Assembly (NCBI RefSeq): GCF_001411555.2
Contig: NC_049914.1
Coordinates: 12,870,582 to 12,934,581 of the forward strand
Direction: 5' to 3'
Source: Juglans regia
Lineage: Eukaryota > Streptophyta > Magnoliopsida > Fagales > Juglandaceae
DNA length: 64,000 bases
The notes below the pieces were generated by a model. That model saw only the letters and a program-made list of their open reading frames with translations. It did no database searches and was not told where the DNA came from. Shown piece by piece: positions 1 to 12,463 of the stretch. The position numbers were made by a program, and so were the translations under genes. Every line of letters begins with the position of its first letter. Position 1 is the stretch's first letter.

Positions 1-740
1 CAGTTGGTAGCAATACGACCAAATTATTTGCAACTATAGCACTGGATTTGACATTTTTCTCTTCCTCTTCCTTTTCCTCTTCCCTGGGCTATATAGGCGA
101 CATTCACCATCTCTAAATGCAGCCTCTCTTGTCCCATTCCTGCCTGAGTAGCCAATTTATGTTCTTCCTGCATCAACTCTCCAAGACAAACATCCAATGT
201 AGGAACTCGATTTCGCTTTAATAACCCAGCCTGTGCAGCCTCATATTTTGGCCTCAATTTCATTAGAAATTGATCACGTCTACTCTCCTCATGAACTGTC
301 TGAAGTGCGGAAGACACCCCTTTGGGTATCTTAGCATGTATAATACCTGAATATTTGCTCCACAAGTTCAAGAAACCAGAATAATACTGCTCAATAGAAA
401 GATTACCTTGACTGAAATTTTCTATCTCCAATTCCAACTAAAAATGGCTTGCATTGTTGTCTTGATTATATATACACCCTAGAGATTACCACATCTCTTT
501 AGCTGTAGAAAAAGACCTCAAGTTGTTCAACATATGTGGTTCAATGGAGCCAAGCAACCAAGAGACAATGAGTGCATCCTTTGCCTCCCATGTACTGAGT
601 TCTTTGGGGTCTTTAGAGGCTAAAGATGTCCCATCAATATGTCCCCACAATTCCTTTCCTTCCACAAACATCTTAAATAGAAACTACCAACTAAGATAGT
701 TCTTGCCATTGAAACGACTAATAAAGATTTCTCCAGACAT
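1..740 (-). pseudogene. copia gag with zinc knuckle (partial, stops)
   Basis: This would encode the copia capsid protein (DUF4219/UBN2 type), which packages element RNA into virus-like particles. The likely start is the ATG at 740, giving MSGEIFISRFNGKNYLSW. A single reading frame then continues to the window edge. It passes KELWGHIDGT (about 640), the LWSKYSGI helix (about 350) and a CCHC knuckle starting CYSCK at 24-38. In-frame stops occur near 689 (after LSW), near 485 and near 440, with another inside the knuckle. No frameshift is needed between the pieces. The knuckle histidine position reads arginine. It is an inactivated copy; the family assignment rests on the overall gag pattern and the knuckle. 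Confidence 0.82.
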
Positions 741-1040
741 TGTGAAGAAAAAAATAGCCTAGAAAGAAAAACACCGTAAAAGAGCCTAAAAGTTGGGAAT
801 AAACATCCAAATAGCCTGACAATATCGAGAATCAAAGATCTCCAAGTGCCCAGAAGCAAAGAAACCCAAAGAAAATTCCAAGATAGCACCAAAGATGTTC
901 TGCCGCAACCACAAGAGAAACAAGAATCCAAAAAAAATCTAGGCTAGAGTCCGAGAGCCCTAGGGCTAAATCCGAGAAAACCAAAAAAAAAAAAAAAAAA
1001 AAAATCGAAGAAGCATGTATACTCTAGGTTCAGAACACAA

Positions 1041-1052
1041 GCTCTGATACCA
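1041..1052 (-). other. primer binding site (initiator tRNA-Met type)
   Basis: The minus strand reads TGGTATCAGAGC, the standard plant copia primer binding site complementary to the 3' end of initiator tRNA-Met. It sits about 8 bases inside the inferred LTR end and upstream of gag, which orients the element. Confidence 0.88.
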
Positions 1053-1060
1053 TATCAGAT

Positions 1061-1284
1061 TGACCGAAAGCCTCTCACCATTGTAAGAACTCCATTAAAA
1101 AGAAAAGTCTGGTAGCTATACATGGAAACTCTATATATGGAAAACTAGCTATACACAACTATACAATAACATCTATACGCGGTAAAGCTAAGAAAGGAAA
1201 ACTAATCTGTATAGCTGATGTAAACAAGGTAAGAAAGATATAGATAGAATCTTCCAATCATAAAATCTGTCGATCCTATTGACA
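1061..1284 (-). repeat. copia 5' LTR
   Basis: The minus-strand start is TGTCAATAGG at 1284. The end is a CA at about 1061, just before the primer binding site, giving about 224 bp. The 1061 end is judged from the PBS spacing and could be off by several bases. No second copy is visible in the window. Confidence 0.6.
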
Positions 1285-2610
1285 CGCATGGAGACAAGCA
1301 CACTCCAACGTCCGCAGGAGCCATTTCACAGATAAGGATCCCAAAACAAGCACTTTCACCACCTTTCTACAATACACACTAATCGACTAGCTTCCACATA
1401 GAGCTCAAAAATCTTAGTTGCAATAAGGACCAGTTTCGAGTAACCCATCTTTAATGTTAATGGAAAATACTTAAAAATAGTTTTCGGACGGATTTTATTT
1501 TGTTAACTTTCTTTGTAATAAATCCGTTTGCCTGTTTTTCAGAGCATCAAATGTCGACTCCATTGCTTGTTTGCTTCACTCATCTTGTGCTCATATAATT
1601 GATTGTTTTAAAAATGTTTTGATTTTTTTTCATACTTTCGACAAACTTGTCCACCTACCAGCTCTCCCACAGGGACGTTGTAGACAAATTAGAGTGGGGA
1701 CAAAGCAAGCAAAATCCTACAGACATCAACCCTAAGCTCAATCATTAACTGCATGATGTTTTGCTCCCTCGCTATTTATTTTCTTCTCATATAACTACAT
1801 TGTGTTTGACTATTATCATTAGTAGAAATTCTGTTGAAGATAAAAACAATTTCATTGATGCTTTCAGCAAAGAAAGAATAATATTTTCTATTATCAAAGG
1901 GAGTTATGTTTCAGCATTTAAAGCAATTATCACAAGAAAATAAAAATTAAAGTTGATATTAAGTCTGGTTTTCAATTAAAAGCCAAAAGTTAGGGGAAAC
2001 GAGGGCAGAACATACCTGATATGATCGTGTTTCTTTGAATGTTCAAACGAGTTTCATTGATGATAGAATCAGCTGATTGGACGTGGATACGTTTAGCAAA
2101 ACATGCAATAAAATTTTAAGTCACTATAGTAATCTAGACCTAGATTAATAAGCAACTTTCTTTTGAGAGGTAATATATAAATAAACATAAAACTTCAGTA
2201 CGTCCAAGGCTAATAAAATTTTCTTGAAAAACTTGACATTATGAAATTGGCATTCTCAAATAGCAAATTGCAGCATTCAAAAAGAAAATATCGAGTCAGA
2301 TATATTGCATGCAAATGTAACCAAGAAACCATTTATATATATAAATTCTCTATTGTTTTTTCAATGACGCGTAACAACTAACCACATTTTGATTGTGGAA
2401 GGAGTAAGACTTGGGTCAAGTTTCGTTAGATGTGAGACATAATTACTAATTAAAAAATAAAGATACAAAAATCTCATAACATGATTCAAGAAATACATGT
2501 TCTTTATTCAAAGGGTTGACTTTTGCGTCCAATTTCGGAAAGAACCAAACCAAAACCAAAACCAAATCAACGAAAGCTTCATCTTTTTCATGATCACAAA
2601 ATCTTCTATC
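1285..2610. repeat. tandem unit 1, non-copia flank (F1)
   Basis: This segment of about 1.3 kb recurs at 5954-7285 and 9708-10988 with high identity, for example around 1340-1440, 1860-1940 and 2390-2500. It holds no convincing gene: the longest frame (1761-1943) is not preserved as one frame in the other copies. F1 lacks a block of about 27 bp (near 2030) that F2 and F3 share. It also has a private insertion of about 28 bp near 1294-1321. Origin unknown; it could be host DNA co-amplified with the copia fragment. Confidence 0.8.
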
Positions 2611-2624
2611 ACATGTCAAATAAT

Positions 2625-5600
2625 TCAATTGCTCTGTGTCATGTTCGGCCATATGCTGGACAGTCTACTATTCAAGCTGCCAACAACAGTTCCATGCCGA
2701 TCGTTGCTGTCCGCAAAATCTCTTTAAGTTTACTGATTTTTTTCTTACTCAACTTTCCACAAATCTTATTTTTGTTGGTTAGTTAGTTGATAAAAATTAT
2801 GCTGTTAATTTTTCTGGTGATGATTGTGTTGTGCAGGACTGGGTAATGGGGAAGCCGATCCTGAAGGGACCTAAAGTGGGGCACTTGTTTCCACTATTTT
2901 TGCCTTTTCCAACATTCCCTTCAGTGTCCCCTAATTTTGCATTTGTTTGTAATAATGTTCTAGACCTGAGTATGGTGTGGTATCGATGCTTAGGCCATCC
3001 CAATACTCATATATTATCTCATGTCTTGAACTCTGGTTTACTTGGTAATAAAGAATGTTATTCTTCATCTCTTGAGTGTACTTCTTACAAGCTTGGTAAA
3101 AGCAAAACCATTCCCTTTCCTTTGCATGCTAGTCCAGCTTCTCACTGTTTTGATCTTATCCATAGTGATGTTTGGGAACCTTCCCCGGTTAATTTACATG
3201 ACATATTTAAATTTTATGTGACTTTAATTGATGATCATAGCAAATTTACTTGGTTCTAAATTTGAGGTTTTTCGTACATTCATTGTGTTTTTAGCGCATG
3301 TTGAAAATCAAATTTCTACTTCTATCAAAACATTATGCATCGATTCAGGTGGTGAATATTTGTCTAATGAGTTTTAGGACTTCTTGGCTTCTAAAGGTAT
3401 TTCATCAACGTTCGTGTCCAGCTACTCCACAACAAAATGGAGTAGCCGAACACAAAACTTGCCATCTTCTGGAAGCGGTACGTACTCTCTTGTTAGAATC
3501 TTCTGTTCCCTCTCTGTTTTGGGTTAAGGCTATGAAAACTACTACTCACGTGATTAATCGTTTTTGTTCCAAAGTTCTACACATGGAGTCTCTCGATTTT
3601 GGTTTGTTTGCTAAGCAACGTAGTTATGACTAAGCAACGTAGTTATGATAATCATCGTATCTTTGGATGTGTATATTTTGTTCATTTACCTCCTCATGAA
3701 TGACATAAATTATCTACTCAATTTGTTCGATGTGCGTTCTTGGAATATAATGTGTGTCAAAAGGGCTTTGTGTGTTATGATCTGACATTACATCTTACAC
3801 GTATTTCTAGGAATGTTATTTTCTTTGAAAATCAACATTTCTTTCTTGTGTCTTCATTGCCCACACCTTCTACTGTGATCCTTCCCTCCTTTGAGTCGTA
3901 GTCCTTATATCCTCATCCTGTTAGTTCTCGCTTTAAACCAGATATTGTATATACGAGATGTTCATTCCCACAGTCTCTTCTGGTGGCTCCTCCAATATAT
4001 GATCCTTCCATGCTTTAGATCCAGTTAATTACAGCACCTTCAGAGCCTTTGGTACGTCACTCTCCTTGAGTGTCTGTAGCCCCGGATAGGTATGGGTTTC
4101 CTTCTTCTAGTTCTGGCAATTTTTCAACTCTCACTGCTGCATTGTCCAATTTTGATATTCCCGCATCCTACACACATGCGGCCAAGCATGAGTGTTGGCA
4201 ACAAGCCATGCAGGAAGAGATATCCGCTCTAGAGGCCAATCACACTTGGGACGTTGAGTCCTGTCCTCCTAACACTGTTCCTCTTGGTTGCAAATGGGTT
4301 TATTCAATCAAGATCCGATCTGATGAGAGTTTGGATCGTTACAGAGCTCGGCTTGTCGCACTTTGGAATAATCAAGAATATGGTATCAATCATGAAGAGA
4401 TATTTGCACATGTGGCTAAGATGACAACTGTTCGTAATATTTTAGCTCTTGCTACTTCTATTGATTGGCCACTACATTAGATGGATGTCAAAAATGCATT
4501 TCTTCATGGGGATCTTAAGGAATGTATTTATATGAAGCTACCCCCGAGATTGTTCTCTTCTTCGATTTTACATGTGTGTAAGCTCCGTCGCTCCCTTTAT
4601 GATCTCAAACAGGCTCCAAGGGCATGGTTTGATAAATTTCAAACTACATTTTTATTACAATTTTTCTTGAGATAGAGCAAATATGACACTTCCTTGTTTC
4701 TTCGAAAATCTCAGATATCAGATATGGGTATTGTTGTTCTTTTGGTTTATATTGATGATATTGTGATTATTGATTCCGACTCTGTTTTACTTGGCCAGCT
4801 CAAGACACACCTCTTAGAGTTCTTTCATATGAAAGATCTTGGTTCTCTCACATATTTTCTCGGCCTTGAGGTGCATCATAATTTATTTATATTTCACATA
4901 ACCAACATAAGTATGCTAGTTACTTGGTGGCTACAACTGGCCTACAAGAGGCTACCTCTGTTGATACTCCCATGGAATTGAATGTCAAGCTTCGCAAAGA
5001 GGTGGGTAGCTTACTTGTAGATCCCAGTTTATATTGGAAGTTGCTGGGTAGCCTTGTCTAGCTTACCATTACTAGACCAGACATTTCCTTTGCAGTACAA
5101 CAAGTGAGCCAGTTTCTTCAGACCCCTCGTCATCTTCATTTGGCTGCTGTCCATAGGATCATATGCTATGTTCAGAGTACTTCTGCCTGTGACTTATTCT
5201 TTCCTGCAGACAATTCTCCTCGCCCTATTGCGTATAGAGATGCTGATTGGGCCGGGTGTGTTGATACACGTCGCTCCATCATAGGTTGGTGTGTGTTCTT
5301 AGGTGATGCATTGATCTCCTGGAAGTGTAAGAAGCAAGACAGAGTTTCTAAGTCATCTACAGAATCGAGTACCGAGTGATGTCTCCTGCTTGTTCTGAAA
5401 TTATTTGGCTTCGAGGTTTGCTTGCTGAGCTAGGTTCCCCTGATGCCTATCCTACCCCTTTACATGCTGATAATTCGAGTGCTACACAGATCAAGGCCAA
5501 TCCTGCCTATCTTGATCGCACAAAGCATATTGAAGCCGGCTGTCACTCTATTCGTGAAGCCTTTGAAGCTCGTGTTATCACCCTCCCACATATTTCCACC

Positions 5601-5702
5601 GAATTACAAATTGCTGATATCTTCACCAAAACTCTCACTCGCCATAGACATTACTTCTTAAGTAGCGAATTGATGCTTGTTGACCAACCCGCATCAATTT
5701 GA
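2625..5702 (+). pseudogene. copia pol, tandem unit 1 (5'-truncated, frameshifted)
   Basis: This is the remains of a copia polyprotein from just after the protease to the end of RNase H. Pieces in order are the pre-integrase zinc region (2831-3120, KGPKVGHLFPLF), integrase core (3150-3640, with DSGGEY near 3343 and the PQQNGVAEH acidic site near 3430), linker (3640-4150), RT (4150-5040, with [14 protein letters not shown] at 4481) and RNase H (5200-5702, with DADWAGC). The RT active site reads YIDD at about 4749 instead of YVDD. Frameshifts and stops occur throughout, including 3257, 3630, 4478, 4673 and 4980. Gag and most of the protease are absent; copia homology simply starts near 2625 after F1. 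A polypurine tract and LTR follow. Confidence 0.87.
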
Positions 5703-5709
5703 GAGGGGC

Positions 5710-5953
5710 TGTCAATGGATAGCATAGTTCACATGGACAGCCAGCTTTGAATTCTTGATAGCACCGCATTTGACTTACAATTAGAGCACTGTATTTGACT
5801 TACAATTGTATAGCAGATAGTATACTATATTTGACTTTGTATAGTTGTCATAAGGGCTGACATCAACTTGTAATTATCGAAAGTGTTCTACATAAATGAG
5901 AGAACCCTCACAGAAGAGGGCATTGAGTCCAACAACCAAATACCAAGTTGACA
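5710..5953 (+). repeat. copia 3' LTR of tandem unit 1
   Basis: It follows the polypurine stretch ttgagagggg, starts TGTCAATGG and ends in TTGACA at about 5953. It matches 9462-9707 along its whole length. Inside is a short tandem duplication around the phrase tatttgacttacaatt. The exact 3' end (5953 or 5957) is uncertain because the following bases are TGCA. Confidence 0.75.
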
Positions 5954-7285
5954 TGCATGAGCCATTTCATAGCTGAGGATCCCAAAACCAGCTCTTTGAC
6001 CACCTTTCTATAATACACATTGATTGACTACCTTCCGCATAGAGCTCAAAAATCTTATTTACAATAAGGACCAATTTCAAGTAGCCCATCTTTAATGTTA
6101 ACGAAAAATTTTGAAAAACAGTTTTCAGACGGATCTTATTTGGTTAACTTTTTTTGATATAAATCCTTCTCGCTGTTTTTCAGAGCATCAATTGTTGACT
6201 GCATTTCTTGTTTGCTTCACTCATCTTGTTCTCATATAAATGACTGTTTTAAAAATGTTTTGATTTTTTTTCATACTTTGTACAAACTTGTCCACCTACC
6301 AACTCTCCAGCAGGGCCGTTGCAAACAAATTAGAGTGGGGACGAAGTAAGCAAAATCCTACAGACATCAACCCTAAACTCAATGATTAAAAACATGATTT
6401 TTTGCTCCCCCACTATTTATTTTCGTCTCATATGTTTGACTATTGTCAATAGTAGAAATTGTGTTGGAGATGAAAGCAATTTCATTGATTCTTTCAGCAT
6501 AGAAAGAATAATATTTTTTATTATCAAAGGGAGTTATGTTTCAGCATTTAAAGCAATTATCACAAGAAAATAAAAATTTAAGTTGATATAAGTATCGTTC
6601 TCAATTACAAGCCAAAACTTAGGGGAAACGAGGGCAGAACATACCTGAATTGAGCGTGTTTACTTGATCCCCTTGGTGTTTTTCTTCTTTTTGAATGTTC
6701 AAACTAGTTTGATTGATGATAGAATCAGCTGATTGGACGTGGATACGTTTAGCAAAACATGCAATTAAATCTTAAGTCCCAATAGTAATCTAGACCTAGA
6801 TTAATAAGCAATTTTCTTCTGAGAGGTAATATGTAAATAAACATAAAACTTCAGTACGTCAATGGATCATAAACTTTTCGTCAAAAACTTGGCATTATGA
6901 AATTGGCATTCTCATATAGCAAATTGCAGCATTCAAAAAGAAAATATCGAGTCAGATATATTGCATGCAAATGTAACCAAGAAACCATTTTTATATATAA
7001 ATTCTCTGTTGTCTTTTCAATGACGCGTAACAACTAACCACATTTTGATTGTGGAAGGAGTAAGACTTGGGTCAAGTTTCATTAGATGGGAGACATAATT
7101 ACTAATTAAAAAATAAAGATGACAAAAATCTCATAACATTATTCAAGAAATACATGTTCTTTATTCAAAGGGTTAAGTTTTGCGTCCAATTTCGGAAAGA
7201 AACAAACCCAAACCAAAACCAAAACCATGAAAGCTTCATCTTTTTCGTGATCACAAAATCCTCTAATCACATTACAAATAATTCC
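5954..7285. repeat. tandem unit 2, non-copia flank (F2)
   Basis: Second copy of the 1.3-kb flank, closer to F3 than to F1: both carry ttgatccccttggtgttttt, which F1 lacks. It lies directly between LTR 1 and the second copia pol fragment, which is what defines the head-to-tail array. No gene is recognised. Confidence 0.82.
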
Positions 7286-7289
7286 ACTG

Positions 7290-9452
7290 CTCTGTGTCTT
7301 TTTCAGCCATATGCTGGACAATCTACTATTCAAGCTGCCAACAGCAGTTCCATGCCGATCGCTGCTGTCGGCGAAATCTCTTCTAAGTTTACTAATGTGT
7401 TTCTTGCTCCTCAAATTTTCCCATATCTTAATTTTTGTTGGTCAATTAGGTGATAACAATTATGCTGTTAATTTTTCTGCGGATGATTGTGATGTGCAGG
7501 ACTGGGTAACGGGGAAGCCGATCGCGAAGGGACCTAAAGTGGGGCACTTGTTTCCACTATTTTTTCCTGTTCCAACATTCTCTTCAGTGTCCCCTAATCT
7601 TGCCTTTGCTTGTAATAATGTTCCATACCAGAGTATGGTGTGGCATCGACGCTAAGGCCATCCCAATACTCATATATTATCTCATGTCTTCAACTCTGGT
7701 TTACGTGGTAATAAAGAACGTTGTTCTTCATCTATTGAGTATACTTCTTGCAAGCTTGGTAAAAGCAAAACCATACCCTTTTCTTTGCATCCTAGTCGAG
7801 CTTCTCATTGTTTTGATCTTATCCATAGTGATGTTTGGGGATCTTCCTTGATTAATTCACATGAAAAATTTAAATATTATGTGACTTTCAATATGACCAA
7901 TTTTGCTATTCTTGCATCCTACACACAAGCTGCTAAGCATGAGTGTTGGTGGCAAGCCATGCAGGAAGACATATCTGCCCTAGAGGCTAATCACACTAGG
8001 GACATTGAGTCCTGCCCTCCCAACATTGTTCCCCTGGGTTACAAATGGGTTTATTCAATCATGGTCCGATCTGATGGGAGTTTGGGTCATTGCAAAGCTT
8101 GGCTTGTTGCACTTTGGAATAATCAAGAATATGGTGTCAATTATGAAGAGACCTATGCACCTGCGGTTAAGATGACAACTGTTCATATAGTTCTAGCTCT
8201 TGCTGCTTCTAATGATTGGCCACTACATTAGATGGATGTCAAAAATGTGTTTCTTCATGGGGATCTTAAGGAATGTATTTATATGAAGCCACCCTCGGGA
8301 TTGTTCTCTTCTTCGACTTCGCGTGTGTGTAAGATTTGTTGCTCCCTTTATAGTCTCAAACAGGCTCCAAGGGCATGGTTTGATAAATTTCAATCCACTT
8401 TTTTATTACAATTTTCCTTCAGGTAGGGCAAATATGACACTTCCTTGTTTCTTCAGAAATCTAGGAAATTAGACATGGCTATTGTTGTTTTTTTGGTTTA
8501 TGTTGATGATATTGTGATTACTGGTTCTGACTCTGTTTTACTTGGCCAGCTCAAGACACACCTCTTAGAGTTCTTTCATATGAAAGATCTTGTCTCTTTC
8601 ACATATTTTCTCGGTCTTGAGGTGCATCATAATTTATTTGACATTTCACTCAATCAACATAAGTATGCTAGTGACTTGGTGGCTACAACTGGCCTACAAG
8701 AGGCTACCTCTGTTGATACTCCCATGGAATGGAATGTTAAGCTTCGCAAAGAGGAGGGTAACTTACCTGCTGATCCAAGTTTATACTAGAAGTTGGTGGG
8801 TAGCCTTGTCTACCTTACCATTACTAGACCAGACATTTCCTTTGCAGTACAACAAGTTAACCAGGTTCTTCAGACCCCTTGTCATCTTCATTTGGCTGCT
8901 GTCTATAGGATCAAATGCCATGTTCAGGGTACTTCTGCCCGTGGCTTATTCTGTTCTGCAGGCAATTCTCCTCGCTTTACTGCGTATAAGCGATGCTGAT
9001 TGGGTTGGATGTGCTGATACACGTAGCTTCATCATAGGTTGGTGTGTGTTCTTAGGTGATGCATTGATCTCCTGGAAGAGTAAGAATCAAGATAGAGTTT
9101 CTAAGTCATCTACATAATCTGAGTACCGAACGATGTCTCTTGCTTGTTCCGAAATTATTTGGCTTCGAGGTTTGCTTGCTGAGCTAGATTCCTCGAGGCC
9201 GATCCTACCCCTTTACATGTTGATAATTCAAGTGCTATACAAATCACGGCCAATCCTGTCATCATGAACGCATAAAGCATATTAAAGTCGACTATCACTC
9301 TATTCGTGAAGCTTTTGAAGCTCGTGTTATCACCCTTCTACATATTTGCACTGAATTACAAATTGCTAATATTTTCACCAAAGCTCTCACACGCCATAGA
9401 CATTACTTCTTAAGTAGCAAATTGATGCTTGTTGACCAACCCGCATCAATTT
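7290..9452 (+). pseudogene. copia pol, tandem unit 2, integrase core deleted
   Basis: This is the same fragment as 2625-5702, but the integrase is cut out. After KFKYYVTF (about 7865-7890) the sequence jumps to the start of the RT domain (FAILASYTQAAKHECW, about 7901). About 0.9 kb present in unit 1 (roughly 3225-4148) is therefore missing. RT continues to 8820 and keeps an intact YVDD at about 8502. RNase H runs 8980-9452 with frameshifts at about 8995 and 9200 and a stop near 9115. It cannot make functional protein. Its flank and LTR match unit 1, so the deletion postdates or accompanied the duplication. Confidence 0.86.
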
Positions 9453-9461
9453 GAGAGTGGC

Positions 9462-9707
9462 TGTCAATGGATAGCATAGTTCACATGGACAACTAGCTTT
9501 GAATTCTAGGTAGCACCGTATTTGACTTACAATTATAGCACCGTATTTGACTTACAATTGCATAGTAGAGAGCATACTGTATTTGACTTTGTACAGCTGC
9601 CGTAAGGGCTGACATCAATACTTGTAATTATCAAAAGTGTTCTAGATAAATGAGAGAACCCTCACAAAAGAGGGCTTCGAGTCCAACATTCAAATACCAT
9701 GTTGACA
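9462..9707 (+). repeat. copia 3' LTR of tandem unit 2
   Basis: It begins TGTCAATGG after the RNase H end and a degraded polypurine tract (ttgagagtgg), and ends TTGACA. It is homologous to 5710-5953 and is followed at once by the third flank copy. Confidence 0.75.
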
Positions 9708-10988
9708 TGCACGTGCCGTTTCACAGCTGAGGATCCCAAAGCCAGCTCTTTCACCACCTTTCTATAATACACTCTGATCGGCTACCTTCCACATAGAGCT
9801 CAAAAATCTTAGTTACAATAAGGACTAGTTTCAAGTAGCCTATCTTTAATGTTAACGAAAAATACTAAAAAATAGTTTTCGGATGCAATAAATCCTTCTC
9901 GCTATTTTCCAGAGCATCAATTGTTGACTGCATTGGTTGTTTGCTTCACTCAACTTGTTCTCGTATAGCTGACTGTTTTAAAAATGTTTTGATTTTTTTT
10001 CATACTTTGTACAAACTTGTCCACCTACCAGCTCTCCAGCAAGGCCGTTGCAAACAAATTAGAGTGGGGACGAAGCAAGCAAAATCATACAGACATCAAC
10101 CCTAAACAGCATGATTTTTTGCTCCCCCACTATTTATTTTCTTCTCATATAACTACATTGTCTTTGACTATTTTCAATAGTAGAAATTGTGTTGGAGATT
10201 AAAGCAATTTCATTGATGCTTTCAACAGAGAAAGAATAACATTTTCTATTATCAAAGGGAGTTATGTTTCATCATTTAAAGCAATTATCACAAGAAAATA
10301 AAAATTCAAGTTGATATAAGTATGGTTCTCAATTACAAGCCAAAACTTAGGGGAAACGAGGGCAGAACATACCTGAGTTGATCGTGTTTACTTGATCCCC
10401 TTGGTGTTTTTCTTCTTTTTGAATGTTCAAACCAGTTTCATTAATGATAGAATCAGCTGATTGGACGTGGATACCTTTAGCAAAACATGCAATTAAATCT
10501 TACGTCACAATAGTAATCTAAGCCTCGATTAATAAGCAATTTTCTTCTGAGAGGTAATATATAAATAAACATAAAACTTCAGTACGTCCAAGGGTAATAA
10601 AATTTTCATCTAAAACTTGACATTATCAAATTGGCATTCTCATATAGCAAATTGCAGCACTCAAAAAGAAAATATCGAGTCAGATATATTGTATGCAAAT
10701 GTAACCAAGAAACCATTTTTATATATAAATTCTCTGTTGTTTTTTCAATGATGCGTAACAACTAACCACATTTTGATTGTGGAAGGAGTAGGACTTGGGT
10801 CAAGTTTCGTTAGATGTGAGACATAATTACTAGTTAAAAAATAAAGACGACAAAAATCCCATAACATGATTCAAGAAATACATGTTCTTTATTCAAAGGG
10901 TCGAGTGTTGCGTCCAATTTAGGAAAGAACCAAACCCAAACCCAAACCAAATCCAGGAAAGCTTCATCTTTTTTGTGATCACAAAAGC
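9708..10988. repeat. tandem unit 3, flank only (F3)
   Basis: Third copy of the flank. It stops being homologous at about 10988, just before the point where copia sequence begins in units 1 and 2. No copia pol follows. No coding potential recognised. Confidence 0.8.
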
Positions 10989-11400
10989 TTCATCACAAAA
11001 ACTCAATTGATTTTAGTAAAAAAAAAATTGAATTCATATTGAACAGCCTTGAATTAATATAAAGTAAAAACGACTTTCTTTATGAATGTTTAAGAGAAAA
11101 CTATAGTAGGGTGAGGGAGTGGCCCCGCACCTCGTTGCTCCGCCCCGCCATGGCCCGCTCCTCCCATGCTTACATATTTATATATATATATATTATATAT
11201 ATAGACATAAGTATATATTTATATTTTACAAATTGTATATATATAAATTTATATTATAATTTGATAGACTTGTTCACAAAGTATGCACTAGCATATTTAA
11301 AACTACATAGTTTTTAAATTATAGTCATACTTACAAAATTAAAAGTTACAATTTGGGTCTAAAAATATATTTTTAATCACTTTTGGACCTAGGAATAATT
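10989..11400. other. AT-rich spacer with (TA)n microsatellite
   Basis: There is an imperfect TA repeat at about 11170-11250 and a short GC-rich patch at 11108-11165. Nothing gene-like is seen. It joins the tandem array to the 3' end of the LINE. Confidence 0.6.
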
Positions 11401-11439
11401 TTTAAACTTAGTGGAATATAGTCCACATGACTCCCCCGA

Positions 11440-12463
11440 ACTACACTAGAGAACTAAGCCCCCCCGGTTCCAAGCACTACCATACTTCCGATCAATGACC
11501 TCCCTCCGAAGAGGCTCCCCTTCCAAGTGTTATCTCCATAGCCACTTTCCCAATAATACCTTATTGAAAATCCTCAAATTACGAACTCCCAGCTCTCCAA
11601 CCGATTTAGGATAACAAACTTGTTCCAACTTGTTAGTTGGAACTTAGTTTCGTCACCCATACCTCCCCATAAAACCGAATGAAACAACTTCTCAACCCGG
11701 TTGATCACCCCTGCAGACAATGGAAAGTAAGCGGGGAGATTAGAATGAGTGCTCTTAACAAGAGTAATCTACCCCCATTAAATAAATATAGTCACTTCAA
11801 ACCAACCAGGCTTCTCTCAACTTTCTGTTTTACAGCCCAACAAGCCTACCAAACTATTGATGTTATGCACCTCCCCCACCGAAACCAACTTTGACTTACC
11901 AAGATTCACCTTAAGGCTTGAAGTAGCTTCAAAACATAATAATACAACCCTTAAAGCTTGAATATGACCATGATCTGCATCACAAAAAGTGTGGGTATTA
12001 CTTGCAAAAAGAAGATGCGAAAGAGTAATAGACCCATTAATGGCATTACTATCCGAAAAGCCAGAAAGTAAACCCCCCCCCCCCTCTGCCCCACAACGGC
12101 TTCCACCATCCATCCCAGCGCCTCCATAATAATGACAAAAAGGAAGGGAGATAAGGGATCTCCCTTGAGCCACGTGAGCTACGACAAAAGTCAATGGGTT
12201 ACCATTAACCAATACTACGAAACGAAACGGGCTGTAGAAACAAAGTGCCTAATTCATGAACACAACCTTGCCCCAAAATTGCATCTCCCAAGCATATAGA
12301 AAAGGAAGTCCCAATTCACATGATCAAAAGCCTTTCTCATATCCAACTTACAAAGAACACTAGAAACACCCTCCCTCAAGTGACTGTCTAGGCATTCATT
12401 AGCAATAAAAACCGAATCAAGGATTTGTTTACATTGAACAAATGCATTTTGGGGCTTAGAGAT
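11440..12463 (-). pseudogene. LINE reverse transcriptase, core to C-terminus
   Basis: The N-proximal piece reads QNAFVQCKQILDSVFIANE (about 12460-12400) followed by LCKLDMRKAFDHVNWDFL (about 12350-12295), the RT fingers-palm signature with the first catalytic Asp. The palm strand that should be FADD reads FASN near 11990, so the catalytic pair is lost. It is followed by SLKVNLGKSKLVSVGEVHNI (about 11930-11870). Further on, GKWLWR (about 11540), EVIDRKYGSAWNRGG and GVRNL match the usual C-terminal segment. Several frameshifts, one at a run of 13-14 Gs on the minus strand. Confidence 0.85.

Larger units (their letters stand above)
1..1284 (-). mobile_element. Ty1/copia retrotransposon, 5' part, runs off left edge
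   Basis: Read on the minus strand, the order is LTR (1284 to about 1061), primer binding site (1052-1041), an A/T-rich leader and a gag frame from 740 to the window edge. That is the normal 5' order of a plant copia element, so protease, integrase and RT should lie to the left of the window. The LTR begins TGTCAATAGG on the minus strand. The gag carries in-frame stops, so the copy is dead. Target duplication cannot be tested because the other end is outside the window. Confidence 0.85.

Noticed and set aside
1761..1943. Small frame MLPRYLFSSH in the tandem flank
   Set aside because: Disrupted or shifted in the two other copies of the flank, so not under protein constraint.
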